The translations under genes were made by a program, and so were the position numbers. Of a stretch of DNA of 64,000 bases, positions 15,001 to 27,089 are shown piece after piece (within the stretch, counting starts at the first letter, position 1; each line of letters opens with the position of its first letter). This stretch comes from Isoperla grammatica. Lineage: Eukaryota > Arthropoda > Insecta > Plecoptera > Perlodidae. The notes below the pieces were generated by a model. The model was not told the origin of the DNA. It searched no databases and worked only from the letters and a program-made list of their open reading frames with translations. The stretch is from NCBI GenBank assembly GCA_945910005.1, contig OX246744.1, forward strand, positions 44,946,965 to 45,010,964. Direction: 5' to 3'.

Positions 15001-17165
15001 AGACGGATCAATCAACGTGTGTATTTATTGCAGGTGTCTATCTATGAGGGTAGAGGGGCTGTGGTGCCGGTCCACATGACAGCTAGTGGACTCTACGACG
15101 TGTATCGTGTAGAGACGGATCAATCAACGTGTGTATTTATTGCAGGTGTCTATCTATGAGGGTAGAGGGGCCGTGGTGCCGGTCCACATGACAGCTAGTG
15201 GACTCTACGACGTGTATCGTGTAGAGACGGATCAATCAACGTGTGTATTTATTGCAGGTGTCTATCTATGAGGGTAGAGGGGCCGTGGTGCCGGTCCACA
15301 TGACAGCTAGTGGACTCTACGACGTGTATCGTGTAGAGACGGATCAATCAACGTGTGTATTTATTGCAGGTGTCTATCTATGAGGGTAGAGGGGCCGTGG
15401 TCCACATGACAGCTAGTGGACTCTACGACGTGTATCGTGTAGAGACGGATCAATCAACGTGTGTATTTATTGCAGGTGTCTATCTATGAGGGTAGAGGGG
15501 CCGTGGTGCCGGTCCACATGACAGCTAGTGGACTCTACGACGTGTATCGTGTAGAGACGGATCAATCAACGTGTGTATTTATTGCAGGTGTCTATCTATG
15601 AGGGTAGAGGGGCCGTGGTGCCGGTCCACATGACAGCTAGTGGACTCTACGACGTGTATCGTGTAGAGACGGATCAATCAACGTGTGTATTTATTGCAGG
15701 TGTCTATCTATGAGGGTAGAGAGGCCGTGGTGCCGGTCCACATGACAGCTAGTGGACTCTACGACGTGTATCGTGTAGAGACGGATCAATCAACGTGTGT
15801 ATTTATTGCAGGTGTCTATCTGTGAGGGTAGAGGGGCCGTAGTGCCGGTCAACATGACAGCTAGTGGACTCTACGACGTGTATCGTGTAGAGACGGATCA
15901 ATCAACGTGTGTATTTATTGCAGGTGTCTATCTATGAGGGTAGAGGGGCTGTGGTGCCGGTCCACATGACAGCTAGTGGACTCTACGACGTGTATCGTGT
16001 AGAGACGGATCAAACAACGTGTGTATTTATTGCAGGTGTCTATCTATGTGGGTAGAGGGGCTGTGGTGCCGGTCCACATGACAGCTAGTGGACTCTACGA
16101 CGTGTATCGTGTAGAGACGGATCAAACAACGTGTGTATTTATTGCAGGTGTCTATCTATGAGGGTAGAGGGGCCGTGGTGCCGGTCCACATGACAGCTAG
16201 TGGACTCTACGACGTGTATCGTGTAGAGACGGATCAAACAACGTGTGTATTTATTGCAGGTGTCTATCTATGAGGGTAGAGGGGCCGTGGTGCCGGTCCA
16301 CATGACAGCTAGTGGACTCTACGACGTGTATCGTGTAGAGACGGATCAATCAACGTGTGTATTTATTGCAGGTGTCTATCTATGAGGGTAGAGGGGCCGT
16401 GGTGCCGGTCCACATGACAGCTAGTGGACTCTACGACGTGTATCGTGTAGAGACGGATCAAACAACGTGTGTATTTATTGCAGGTGTCTATCTATGAGGG
16501 TAGAGGGGCCGTGGTGCCGGTCCACATGACAGCTAGTGGACTCTACGACGTGTATCGTGTAGAGACGGATCAATCAACGTGTGTATTTATTGCAGGTGTC
16601 TATCTATGAGGGTAGAGGGGCCGTGGTGCCGGTCCACATGACAGCTAGTGGACTCTACGACGTGTATCGTGTAGAGACGGATCAATCAACGTGTGTATTT
16701 ATTGCAGGTGTCTATCTATGAGGGTAGAGGGGCCGTGGTGCCGGTCCACATGACAGCTAGTGGACTCTACGACGTGTATCGTGTAGAGACGGATCAATCA
16801 ACGTGTGTATTTATTGCAGGTGTCTATCTATGAGGGTAGAGGGGCCGTGGTGCCGGTCCACATGACAGCTAGTGGACTCTACGACGTGTATCGTGTAGAG
16901 ACGGATCAATCAACGTGTGTATTTATTGCAGGTGTCTATCTATGAGGGTAGAGGGGCCGTGGTGCCGGTCCACATGACAGCTAGTGGACTCTACGACGTG
17001 TATCGTGTAGAGACGGATCAATCAACGTGTGTATTTATTGCAGGTGTCTATCTATGAGGGTAGAGGGGCCGTGGTGCCGGTCCACATGACAGCTAGTGGA
17101 CTCTACGACGTGTGTCGTGTAGAGACGGATCAATCAACGTGTGTATTTATTGCAGGTGTCTATCT
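1..17165 (+). repeat. 112-bp tandem array derived from BBS1 exon acceptor, block 1
   Basis: About 153 head-to-tail copies of a 112-bp unit; successive 'gcaggtg' landmarks lie at 52, 164 and 276. Each unit holds a 3' splice site (tttattgcag), then sequence matching the first ~100 nt of the BBS1 exon at 25054 (VSIYEGR...AVVPVHMTASGLYDV), then a shortened version of later exon sequence joined directly to the next splice site. 112 is not a multiple of three, and the exon frame meets a TGA just inside the next unit, so the array has no long reading frame. Variant sites include agagAgg/agagGgg and gCCgtgg/gCTgtgg, 1-bp losses (tagtgactc), 8-bp losses (ccgtggtccac, near 9370, 9595, 10035 and 15400) and a 10-bp loss near 10515. 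The array starts before the window. It lies in the BBS1 intron upstream of the 25054 exon. No gene is seen inside it. Confidence 0.97.
1250..8240 (+). repeat. 3.47-kb higher-order duplication inside the 112-bp array
   Basis: Rare unit variants recur in the same order 3470 bp apart. The variant 'catgacagtt' is at 2001 and 5471. The same offset holds for the tgacggatca variant (~1590/5060), cacgtgac, agagtctgtgg twice, tcgtttagag, agatggatca, 'tcctcatgac' followed by tgacggatta, 'tccgcatgac' and the paired tagtgactc deletions. 3470 equals 31 units minus the two 1-bp deletions. The first copy spans roughly 1250-4720 and the second roughly 4720-8200; exact breakpoints cannot be placed because units are near identical. 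This is a recent block duplication or an assembly duplication. Confidence 0.9.
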
Positions 17166-18121
17166 TGTTACACCCGTATTTGACGGGAACAATACATGTT
17201 GACCTGCATGGCCGGGCAAAGCATCTAATCGGGGTGGGCGTGGGTCGTTTTCTTCAAGAGTGGAGAATGGGTAGGATGGGCGCCACGTAATTGAGTTTGT
17301 TGAAGGAAACCAATCACGAACAAAATCCTTCTCAATATTTTGATATTGAATATTAATATATTGTACCAAACTTATAAGATAATATAATATAAACATAAAC
17401 AACAGAAACAACAAATTTTCTTGTGTTTGCACGGTAAAGTTCACTTTCATCTAGATCATAGTAATCATGTGTATACCATTGAATAATTGACTAAATTTTG
17501 TACATTAATAATTATAGGATCGATCTTTTCTTTAATATCTATCTTGATTGTAACTGTTATTGTCTGGCTATAGATGTGACGTATCGTACTGTTGTTTACA
17601 CTCGACGCGGTGACGCGCGAGTATGTGTATTGTAGGGGAGGGCTAGTTCGTCTGCTAGAAGAAGTGCTCTTCTTCTGATACTTAGCACTGAAACCAAAAA
17701 AACGGGCGTTTCAGTGTTGGGCCATTTCTTCTACACGCCAAACTTTAATAGTCTATAAATGGGCGACAGATCTTACCTTCTATCAATGATTCGTGGAATG
17801 AACGGCGGCTGTATTGACGTGGAAACTTCTCAAATTGCTCCGATATATTTTATCGATCACAGGTAAACGAAAGTAATTCACCGAAAGTTCGAATCTACTC
17901 CTATTTTACACTGGTATATTTTTGAGTCCTCGTATAAGCCTTTGCGTAGATCGCCGCTCCACCGCGATCTGTCCTCGTGGTCGTTGGTCTGTCGAGAGAG
18001 TCACTGCTGACTGACTGGTTCCTCCCCTCGATTCGTTCTTATCAGTGTTGACGTGTAATTCATGTATAGTTCGAGGCCGGTAATTCTAAGTACACTTTGT
18101 GGCGCAAACCCTGGCGTCACA
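17166..18121. mobile_element. Solo LTR (probably Ty3/gypsy-type) inserted in the 112-bp array
   Basis: A 956-bp block with no similarity to the array interrupts one unit. It begins TGTTACACCC and ends GGCGTCACA, the TG...CA ends of an LTR. The 4-bp target ATCT is duplicated at 17162-17165 and 18122-18125, and removing the element with one ATCT restores the array sequence gtctatctatgagg. There is a TATA-like tataaat at 17754-17760. No internal region, primer-binding site or gag/pol reading frame is present, so it is best read as a solo LTR left by LTR-LTR recombination. A 4-bp duplication fits Ty3/gypsy elements, but the family is inferred. A 96-codon open frame on the minus strand here has no recognisable content. 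Confidence 0.85.
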
Positions 18122-21100
18122 ATCTATGAGGGTAGAGGGGCCGTGGTGCCGGTCCACATGACAGCTAGTGGACTCTACGACGTGTGTCGTGTAGAGACGG
18201 ATCAATCAACGTGTGTATTTATTGCAGGTGTCTATCTATGAGGGTAGAGGAGCCGTGGTGCCGGTCCACATGACAGCTAGTGGACTCTACGACGTGTATC
18301 GTGTAGAGACGGATCAATCAACGTGTGTATTTATTGCAGGTGTCTATCTATGAGGGTAGAGGGGCCGTGGTGCCGGTCCACATGACAGCTAGTGGACTCT
18401 ACGACGTGTATCGTGTAGAGACGGATCAATCAACGTGTGTATTTATTGCAGGTGTCTATCTATGAGGGTAGAGGGGCTGTGGTGCCGGTCCACATGACAG
18501 CTAGTGGACTCTACGACGTGTATCGTGTAGAGACGGATCAATCAACGTGTGTATTTATTGCAGGTGTCTATCTATGAGGGTAGAGGGGCCGTGGTGCCGG
18601 TCCACATGACAGCTAGTGGACTCTACGACGTGTATCGTGTAGAGACGGATCAATCAACGTGTGTATTTATTGCAGGTGTCTATCTATGAGGGTAGAGGGG
18701 CCGTGGTGCCGGTCCACATGACAGCTAGTGGACTCTACGACGTGTATCGTGTAGAGACGGATCAATCAACGTGTGTATTTATTGCAGGTGTCTATCTATG
18801 AGGGTAGAGGGGCCGTGGTGCCGGTCCACATGACAGCTAGTGGACTCTACGACGTGTATCGTGTAGAGACGGATCAATCAATGTGTGTATTTATTGCAGG
18901 TGTCTATCTATGAGGGTAAAGGGGCCGTGGTGCCGGTCCACATGACAGCTAGTGGACTCTACGACGTGTATCGTGTAGAGACGGATCAATCAACGTGTGT
19001 ATTTATTGCAGGTGTCTATCTATGAGGGTAGAGGGGCCGTGGTGCCGGTCCACATGACAGCTAGTGGACTCTACGACGTGTATCGTGTAGAGACGGATCA
19101 ATCAACGTGTGTATTTATTGCAGGTGTCTATCTATGAGGGTAGAGGGGCCGTGGTGCCGGTCCACATGACAGCTAGTGGACTCTACGACGTGTATCGTGT
19201 AGAGACGGATCAATCAACGTGTGTATTTATTGCAGGTGTCTATCTATGAGGGTAGAGGAGCCGTGGTGCCGGTCCACATGACAGCTAGTGGACTCTACGA
19301 CGTGTATCGTGTAGAGACGGATCAATCAACGTGTGTATTTATTGCAGGTGTCTATCTATGAGGGTAGAGGAGCCGTGGTGCCGGTCCACATGACAGCTAG
19401 TGGACTCTACGACGTGTATCGTGTAGAGACGGATCAATCAACGTGTGTATTTATTGCAGGTGTCTATCTATGAGGGTAGAGAGGCCGTGGTGCCGGTCCA
19501 CATGACAGCTAGTGGACTCAACGACGTGTATCGTGTAGAGACGGATCAATCAACGTGTGTATTTATTGCAGGTGTCTATCTATGAGGGTTGAGGGGCCGT
19601 GGTGCCGGTCCACATGACAGCTAGTGGACTCTACGACGTGTATCGTGTAGAGACGGATCAATCAACGTGTGTATTTATTGCAGGTGTCTATCTATGAGGG
19701 TAGAGGGGCTGGGGTGCCGGTCCACATGACAGCTAGTGGACTCTACGACGTGTATCGTGTAGAGACGGATCAATCAACGTGTGTATTTATTGCAGGTGTC
19801 TATCTATGAGGGTAGAGGAGCCGTGGTGCCGGTCCACATGACAGCTAGTGGACTCTACGACGTGTATCGTGTAGAGACGGATCAATCAACGTGTGTATTT
19901 ATTGCAGGTGTCTATCTATGAGGGTAGAGGAGCCGTGGTGCCGGTCCACAAGACAGCTAGTGGACTCTACGACGTGTATCGTGTAGAGACGGATCAATCA
20001 ACGTGTGTATTTATTGCAGGTGTCTATCTATGAGGGTAGAGGAGCCGTGGTGCCGGTCCACAAGACAGCTAGTGGACTCTACGACGTGTATTGTGTAGAG
20101 ACGGATCAATCAACGTGTGTATTTATTGCAGGTGTCTATCTATGAGGGTAGAGGGGCTGTGGTGCCGGTCCACATGACAGCTAGTGGACTCTACGACGTG
20201 TATCGTGTAGAGACGGATCAATCAACGTGTGTATTTATTGCAGGTGTCTATCTATGAGGGTAGAGGGGCCGTGGTCCACATGACAGCTAGTGGACTCTAC
20301 GACGTGTATCGTGTAGAGACGGATCAATCAACGTGTGTATTTATTGCAGGTGTCTATCTATGAGGGTAGAGGGGCCGTGGTGCCGGTCCACATGACAGCT
20401 AGTGGACTCTACGACGTGTATCGTGTAGAGACGGATCAATCAACGTGTGTATTTATTGCAGGTGTCTATCTATGAGGGTAGAGAGGCCGTGGTGCCGGTC
20501 CACATGACAGCTAGTGGACTCTACGACGTGTATCGTGTAGAGACGGATCAATCAACGTGTGTATTTATTGCAGGTGTCTATCTATGAGGGTAGAGGGGCC
20601 GTGGTGCCGGTCCACATGACAGCTAGTGGACTCTACGACGTGTATCGTGTAGAGACGGATCAATCAACGTGTGTATTTATTGCAGGTGTCTATCTATGAG
20701 GGTAGAGAGGCCGTGGTGCCGGTCCACATGACAGCTAGTGGACTCTACGACGTGTATCGTGTAGAGACGGATCAATCAACGTGTGTATTTATTGCAGGTG
20801 TCTATCTATGAGGGTAGAGGGGCCGTGGTGCCGGTCCACATGACAGCTAGTGGACTCTACGACGTGTATCGTGTAGAGACGGATCAATCAACGTGTGTAT
20901 TTATTGCAGGTGTCTATCTATGAGGGTAGAGGGGCCGTGGTGCCGGTCCACATGACAGCTAGTGGACTCTACGACGTGTATCGTGTAGAGACGGATCAAT
21001 CAACGTGTGTATTTATTGCAGGTGTCTATCTATGAGGGTAGAGGGGCCGTGGTGCCGGTCCACATGACAGCTAGTGGACTCTACGACGTGTATCGTGTAG

Positions 21101-24100
21101 AGACGGATCAATCAACGTGTGTATTTATTGCAGGTGTCTATCTATGAGGGTAGAGGGGCTGTGGTGCCGGTCCACATGACAGCTAGTGGACTCTACGACG
21201 TGTATCGTGTAGAGACGGATCAATCAACGTGTGTATTTATTGCAGGTGTCTATCTATGAGGGTAGAGGGGCCGTGGTGCCGGTCCACATGACAGCTAGTG
21301 GACTCTACGACGTGTATCGTGTAGAGACGGATCAATCAACGTGTGTATTTATTGCAGGTGTCTATCTATGAGGGTAGAGGGGCCGTGGTGCCGGTCCACA
21401 TGACAGCTAGTGGACTCTACGACGTGTATCGTGTAGAGACGGATCAATCAACGTGTGCATTTATTGCAGGTGCCTATCTATGAGGGTAGAGGGGCTGTGG
21501 TGCCGGTCCACATGACAGCTAGTGGACTCTACGACGTGTATCGTGTAGAGACGGATCAATCAACGTGTGTATTTATTGCAGGTGTCTATCTATGAGGGTA
21601 GAGGGGCCGTGGTGCCGGTCCACATGACAGCTAGTGGACTCTACGACGTGTATCGTGTAGAGACGGATCAATCAACGTGTGTATTTATTGCAGGTGTCTA
21701 TCTGTGAGGGTAGAGGGGCCGTGGTGCCGGTCCACATGACACCTAGTGGACTCTACGACGTGTATCGTGTAGAGACGGATCAATCAACGTGTGTATTTAT
21801 TGCAGGTGTCTATCTATGAGGGTAGAGGGGCCGTGGTGCCGGTCCACATGACAGCTAGTGGACTCTACGACGTGTATCGTGTAGAGACGGATCAATCAAC
21901 GTGTGTATTTATTGCAGGTGTCTATCTATGAGGGTAGAGGGGCCGTGGTGCCGGTCCACATGACAGCTAGTGGACTCTACGACGTGTATCGTGTAGAGAC
22001 GGATCAATCAACGTGTGTATTTATTGCAGGTGTCTATCTATGAGGGTAGAGGGGCCGTGGTGCCGGTCCACATGACAGCTAGTGGACTCTACGACGTGTA
22101 TCGTGTAGAGACGGATCAATCAACGTGTGTATTTATTGCAGGTGTCTATCTATGAGGGTAGAGGGGCCGTGGTGCCGGTCCACATGACAGCTAGTGGACT
22201 CTACGACGTGTATCGTGTAGAGACGGATCAATCAACGTGTGTATTTATTGCAGGTGTCTATCTATGAGGGTAGAGGGGCCGTGGTGCCGGTCCACATGAC
22301 AGCTAGTGGACTCTACGACGTGTATCGTGTAGAGACGGATCAATCAACGTGTGTATTTATTGCAGGTGTCTATCTATGAGGGTAGAGGGGCCGTTGTGCC
22401 GGTCCACATGACAGCTAGTGGACTCTACGACGTGTATCGTGTAGAGACGGATCAATCAACGTGTGTATTTATTGCAGGTGTCTATCTATGAGGGTAGAGG
22501 GGCTGTGGTGCCGGTCCACATGACAGCTAGTGGACTCTACGACGTGTATCGTGTAGAGACGGATCAATCAACGTGTGTATTTATTGCAGGTGTCTATCTA
22601 TGAGGGTAGAGGGGCCGTGGTGCCGGTCCACATGACAGCTAGTGGACTCTACGACGTGTATCGTGTAGAGACGGATCAATCAACGTGTGTATTTATTGCA
22701 GGTGTCTATCTATGAGGGTAGAGGGGCTGTGGTGCCGGTCCACATGACAGCTAGTGGACTCTACGACGTGTATCGTGTAGAGACGGATCAATCAACGTGT
22801 GTATTTATTGCAGGTGTCTATCTATGAGGGTAGAGGGGCCGTGGTGCCGGTCCACATGACAGCTAGTGGACTCTACGACGTGTATCGTGTAGAGACGGAT
22901 CAATCAACGTGTGTATTTATTGCAGGTGTCTATCTATGAGGGTAGAGGGGCCGTGGTGCCGGTCCACATGACAGCTAGTGGACTCTACGACGTGTATCGT
23001 GTAGAGACGGATCAATCAACGTGTGTATTTATTGCAGGTGTCTATCTATGAGGGTAGAGGGGCCGTGGTGCCGGTCCACATGACAGCTAGTGGACTCTAC
23101 GACGTGTATCGTGTAGAGACGGATCAATCAACGTGTGTATTTATTGCAGGTGTCTATCTATGAGGGTAGAGGGGCTGGGGTGCCGGTCCACATGACAGCT
23201 AGTGGACTCTACGACGTGTATCGTGTAGAGACGGATCAATCAACGTGTGTATTTATTGCAGGTGTCTATCTATGAGGGTAGAGGGGCCGTGGTGCCGGTC
23301 CACATGACAGCTAGTGGACTCTACGACGTGTATCGTGTAGAGACGGATCAATCAACGTGTGTATTTATTGCAGGTGTCTATCTATGAGGGTAGAGGGGCC
23401 GTGGTGCCGGTCCACATGACAGCTAGTGGACTCTACGACGTGTATCGTGTAGAGACGGATCAATCAACGTGTGTATTTATTGCAGGTGTCTATCTATGAG
23501 GGTAGAGGGGCCGTGGTGCCGGTCCACATGACAGCTAGTGGACTCTACGACGTGTATCGTGTAGAGACGGATCAATCAACGTGTGTATTTATTGCAGGTG
23601 TCTATCTATGAGGGTAGAGGGGCCGTGGTGCCGGTCCACATGACAGCTAGTGGACTCTACGACGTGTATCGTGTAGAGACGGATCAATCAACGTGTGTAT
23701 TTATTGCAGGTGTCTATCTATGAGGGTAGAGGGGCCGTGGTGCCGGTCCACATGACAGCTAGTGGACTCTACGACGTGTATCGTGTAGAGACGGATCAAT
23801 CAACGTGTGTATTTATTGCAGGTGTCTATCTATGAGGGTAGAGGAGCCGTGGTGCCGGTCCACATGACAGCTAGTGGACTCTACGACGTGTATCGTGTAG
23901 AGACGGATCAATCAACGTGTGTATTTATTGCAGGTGTCTATCTATGAGGGTAGAGGAGCCGTGGTGCCGGTCCACATGACAGCTAGTGGACTCTACGACG
24001 TGTATCGTGTAGAGACGGATCAATCAACGTGTGTATTTATTGCAGGTGTCTATCTATGAGGGTAGAGGGGCCGTGGTGCCGGTCCACATGACAGCTAGTG

Positions 24101-25053
24101 GACTCTACGACGTGTATCGTGTAGAGACGGATCAATCAACGTGTGTATTTATTGCAGGTGTCTATCTATGAGGGTAGAGGGGCCGTGGTGCCGGTCCACA
24201 TGACAGCTAGTGGACTCTACGACGTGTATCGTGTAGAGACGGATCAATCAACGTGTGTATTTATTGCAGGTGTCTATCTATGAGGGTAGAGGGGCCGTGG
24301 TGCCGGTCCACATGACAGCTAGTGGACTCTACGACGTGTATCGTGTAGAGACGGATCAATCAACGTGTGTATTTATTGCAGGTGTCTATCTATGAGGGTA
24401 GAGGGGCCGTGGTGCCGGTCCACATGACAGCTAGTGGACTCTACGACGTGTATCGTGTAGAGACGGATCAATCAACGTGTGTATTTATTGCAGGTGTCTA
24501 TCTATGAGGGTAGAGGGGCTGGGGTGCCGGTCCACATGACAGCTAGTGGACTCTACGACGTGTATCGTGTAGAGACGGATCAATCAACGTGTGTATTTAT
24601 TGCAGGTGTCTATCTATGAGGGTAGAGGGGCCGTGGTGCCGGTCCACATGACAGCTAGTGGACTCTACGACGTGTATCGTGTAGAGACGGATCAATCAAC
24701 GTGTGTATTTATTGCAGGTGTCTATCTATGAGGGTAGAGGGGCCGTGGTGCCGGTCCACATGACAGCTAGTGGACTCTACGACGTGTATCGTGTAGAGAC
24801 GGATCAATCAACGTGTGTATTTATTGCAGGTGTCTATCTATGAGGGTAGAGGAGCCGTGGTGCCGGTCCACATGACAGCTAGTGGACTCTACGACGTGTA
24901 TCGTGTAGAGACGGATCAATCAACGTGTGTATTTATTGCAGGTGTCTATCTATGAGGGTAGAGGGGCCGTGGTGCCGGTCCACATGACAGCTAGTGGACT
25001 CTACGACGTGTATCGTGTAGAGACGGATCAATCAACGTGTGTATTTATTGCAG
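18122..25053 (+). repeat. 112-bp tandem array derived from BBS1 exon acceptor, block 2
   Basis: About 62 further copies of the same 112-bp unit continue after the LTR and run directly into the real exon: the last acceptor (tttattgcag, ending 25053) is the exon's own splice site. Copies differ by scattered substitutions, such as agacagc (near 19950 and 20070), 'tgcatttattgcaggtgcc' near 21455 and 'gacacctagtgg' near 21735. Gaggagccg variants cluster at 19250-20060. No other feature is visible in this stretch. Confidence 0.97.
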
Positions 25054-25299
25054 GTGTCTATCTATGAGGGTAGAGAGGCCGTGGTGCCGGTCCACATGAC
25101 AGCTAGTGGACTCTACGACGTGGACTACCGCATCGTGACCGCGTGTAGAGACGGATCTATCAACGTGTGTCGCCGCGGTTACACTCAGGCCAAGACAGTC
25201 GTAAGGCTCAGTTCGCAGTGCGTTGCTATGGCGATCACTGATACCAATAACATCGTGGTGGCGACTATGGAGCAGACAATACACTGCTACTCCAAGAGC
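25054..25299 (+). CDS. BBS1: BBS1 exon (beta-propeller part), 82 codons
   Basis: This exon encodes part of the BBS1 beta-propeller. BBS1 is a subunit of the BBSome, the coat complex that carries membrane proteins in and out of cilia and is recruited by the GTPase ARL6/BBS3. The translation runs VSIYEGREAVVPVHMTASG... to ...HCYSKS and aligns well with animal BBS1 (for example DVDYRIVTACRDGSI against human DVEFRLAAACRNGNI). The acceptor is tttattgcag and the donor is agc|gtgagt; 246 bp keeps phase 0 at both ends. The next exon (26392) continues the propeller with GKKQWLV. The first ~100 nt are the source, or a surviving copy, of the 112-bp array upstream. The exon is intact, whereas array units have lost about 15 nt after GLYDV. 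Upstream exons lie left of the window. Confidence 0.93.
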
Positions 25300-25400
25300 G
25301 TGAGTTAAAACCGTTCATTACTATTGTTTTTTGTGATAGCTTTCACAATATTTAAAAAATGATGAATGCCCGATTTTTAGTTTCATGAGATCTAAAAATT

Positions 25401-25535
25401 GATTGGTTGTCGGTCACTCGTCGATGATTTTGGGAGGCTACAGAGTTGGTTTAGTCACTTTATATTAAAGTTCCTCACTGAAAATCAGTCTTGTTACTGA
25501 GTGGGTTGACTCTAAATGTGAATTAATTTATTAAT
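25401..25535 (+). mobile_element. SINE family 1, 3' fragment
   Basis: This matches the 3' half of the SINE described at 30959: gattggttgtcggtcactcg, then the 'ccactgaaaatcag'-type and 'actgagtgggt..actctaaatgtgaatt' segments. The tRNA-like head is missing and the sequence is diverged. Confidence 0.75.
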
Positions 25536-26049
25536 TTAATTGGATTTAATAATGGCAAATATTTTAATCATTGGGGTTGTTATTGATAATGTAAAATTAT
25601 TTCAATTAATTACTAATTACCTGGTAATGATAAAGTTATTGAATCATTTAGATAACGGTTTTTGTTTAGTTCTTTGATACCCTTTCACAACTCCTCCAGC
25701 AATAGCTTTGACTGCAAACAATTAGATCACTAGTAGTGGTACTTTCCTCTTTTCATTGACACAATCTTTTGCATTTGTTCCTATTTTTAGTAAATTCCCT
25801 TTTGTCCTTTTTTCTGTGGGTACTTTATGATACTTTTATTTTCACACTGTTAGGATGTCATGTTCATATTTATTTTTTTCTTAATTAGGCCTACCCTACA
25901 TTAAATAAATTTTCAATTAACATTGGGTTTAGCTTTTCTAAAGGCATAGTAGTTTGTTTCCTTATTATTTTTTTGCTATTTGTTCTGTGTTTACCAAAGT
26001 GTCTCATTGTAGGATTGTCTAATTTTGTTTGTCCTCCTTTGTAAATAAT

Positions 26050-26142
26050 GGTACGTTTACAGCTACGCGTTGCGAGCGAAGCGAAGGCGCGAGCTCCAAT
26101 CAGTGGCCGAGTATGCGTGAACCTATTAGCTGTAAACGTTCC
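26050..26142. mobile_element. Short inverted-repeat element (MITE-like)
   Basis: Terminal inverted repeats ggtacgtttacagcta and tagctgtaaacgttcc (one mismatch) bound a 93-bp GC-richer core (gcgttgcgagcgaagcgaagg). No clear target duplication is seen, so the superfamily is unknown. Confidence 0.5.
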
Positions 26143-26163
26143 AGTTTTATAAGGATCTGGCAT

Positions 26164-26221
26164 TAAATAAATACATAAATAAGTAAGTAAGAAGTAAGTA
26201 AGTAAGTAAGAAGTAAGTAAG

Positions 26222-26252
<31 letters not shown>

Positions 26253-26371
26253 AAAATAAATAAATAAATCAATAAATAAATAAAAAAATGAATGAATGAA
26301 TGAATGAATGAATGAATGAATGAGTGAGTGAGTGAGTGAGTGAATGAATGAATGAATAAATAAATAGAACC
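26164..26371. repeat. Compound tetranucleotide microsatellite
   Basis: Runs of taag, taaa, gaat and gagt repeat units follow one another without interruption. The block ends about 20 bp upstream of the acceptor of the next BBS1 exon, leaving only aactgtgcttcccccgcag as the splice tract. Confidence 0.95.
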
Positions 26372-26391
26372 CAACTGTGCTTCCCCCGCAG

Positions 26392-26620
26392 GGTAAGAAG
26401 CAGTGGCTGGTGAAGGTGCCTGGTTCCGTGATGGCCATGACCACCGTATCACTCCCCCACCAGGGATTGACTCTCGTCGCCGTGGCGTTGCGAGAGGGCA
26501 CCGTACAGTTCTACTCTGGGCGTGACGTGGTCGACGTTATGACGGCATCGGACACTATCGCTGCGATGAGGTTTGGAAGGTTCGGACAGGAGGAGCACAG
26601 TCTCATTCTGATCACCGTCG
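26392..26620 (+). CDS. BBS1: BBS1 exon (beta-propeller part)
   Basis: Encodes GKKQWLVKVPGSVMAMTTVS... to ...MRFGRFGQEEHSLILITV plus the first base of a Gly codon. It matches the human BBS1 segment that reads [20 protein letters not shown] and later FGRYGREDNTLIMTT. These are the last blades of the propeller. The acceptor is cttcccccgcag and the donor is gtcg|gtgagt. 229 bp leaves phase 1, completed by GC at the start of the 28038 exon (GG|C). This is the only BBS1 exon in the window with no tandem edge duplication, but a microsatellite abuts its acceptor. Confidence 0.93.
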
Positions 26621-27089
26621 GTGAGTTCAGTGGTTTAGAAATTAGCGCCTATTTAGTACGGTACGGTTTTATGAAATTTTGCGAGTCTATTGAAATTTCA
26701 ACATAGGTACTGCATGGTTTTAAGTTATTTGATTCAAAATTTTTAATGGATTTAAATAATAGTTTCCAAGACTATTAACAACATAATTTAAAAATAATTT
26801 ACACAAGTTTTAAGCTTGTAGCGTACCCCACTCTGTTGTAAAAATATTATATGTTTACTTTTTAGTTTTTATGTTTTTTTAATTATAATATGGTTCTTAT
26901 TACACTACTATTAAAACCCTTTCTGGTCATGTGTAGACCGTGAGTTGACATCAACAGTCGCCCAGTGAGCTGTAGTTTTAACTTTTTGAAATTTAATAAA
27001 GAATCATACAAAGTTCTTTTAGTACATTTTTTATATAAATTTTTAATTTCCACAATGACATGATTGTGTTGTCTCGTCTTCTTTTCCTA

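Larger units (their letters stand above)
25300..26391 (+). other. BBS1: BBS1 intron
   Basis: Phase-0 intron with gtgagt donor and cttcccccgcag acceptor. It holds a 3' SINE fragment (25401-25535), a short inverted-repeat element (26050-26142) and a tetranucleotide microsatellite that ends about 20 bp before the acceptor. The rest is AT-rich with no open frame of note. Confidence 0.85.

Noticed and set aside
17160..17450. 96-codon minus-strand frame in the LTR
   Set aside because: It lies within an LTR bounded by TG..CA and a target duplication; no domain or splice context.
1..25053. CRISPR-like or satellite-DNA reading of the 112-bp array
   Set aside because: There are no unique spacers, and the unit is clearly derived from a BBS1 exon and its splice site, so neither CRISPR nor a generic satellite fits.
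26147..26501. Minus-strand frames rich in F, I, L, Y, S and H
   Set aside because: They are translations of the tetranucleotide microsatellite.
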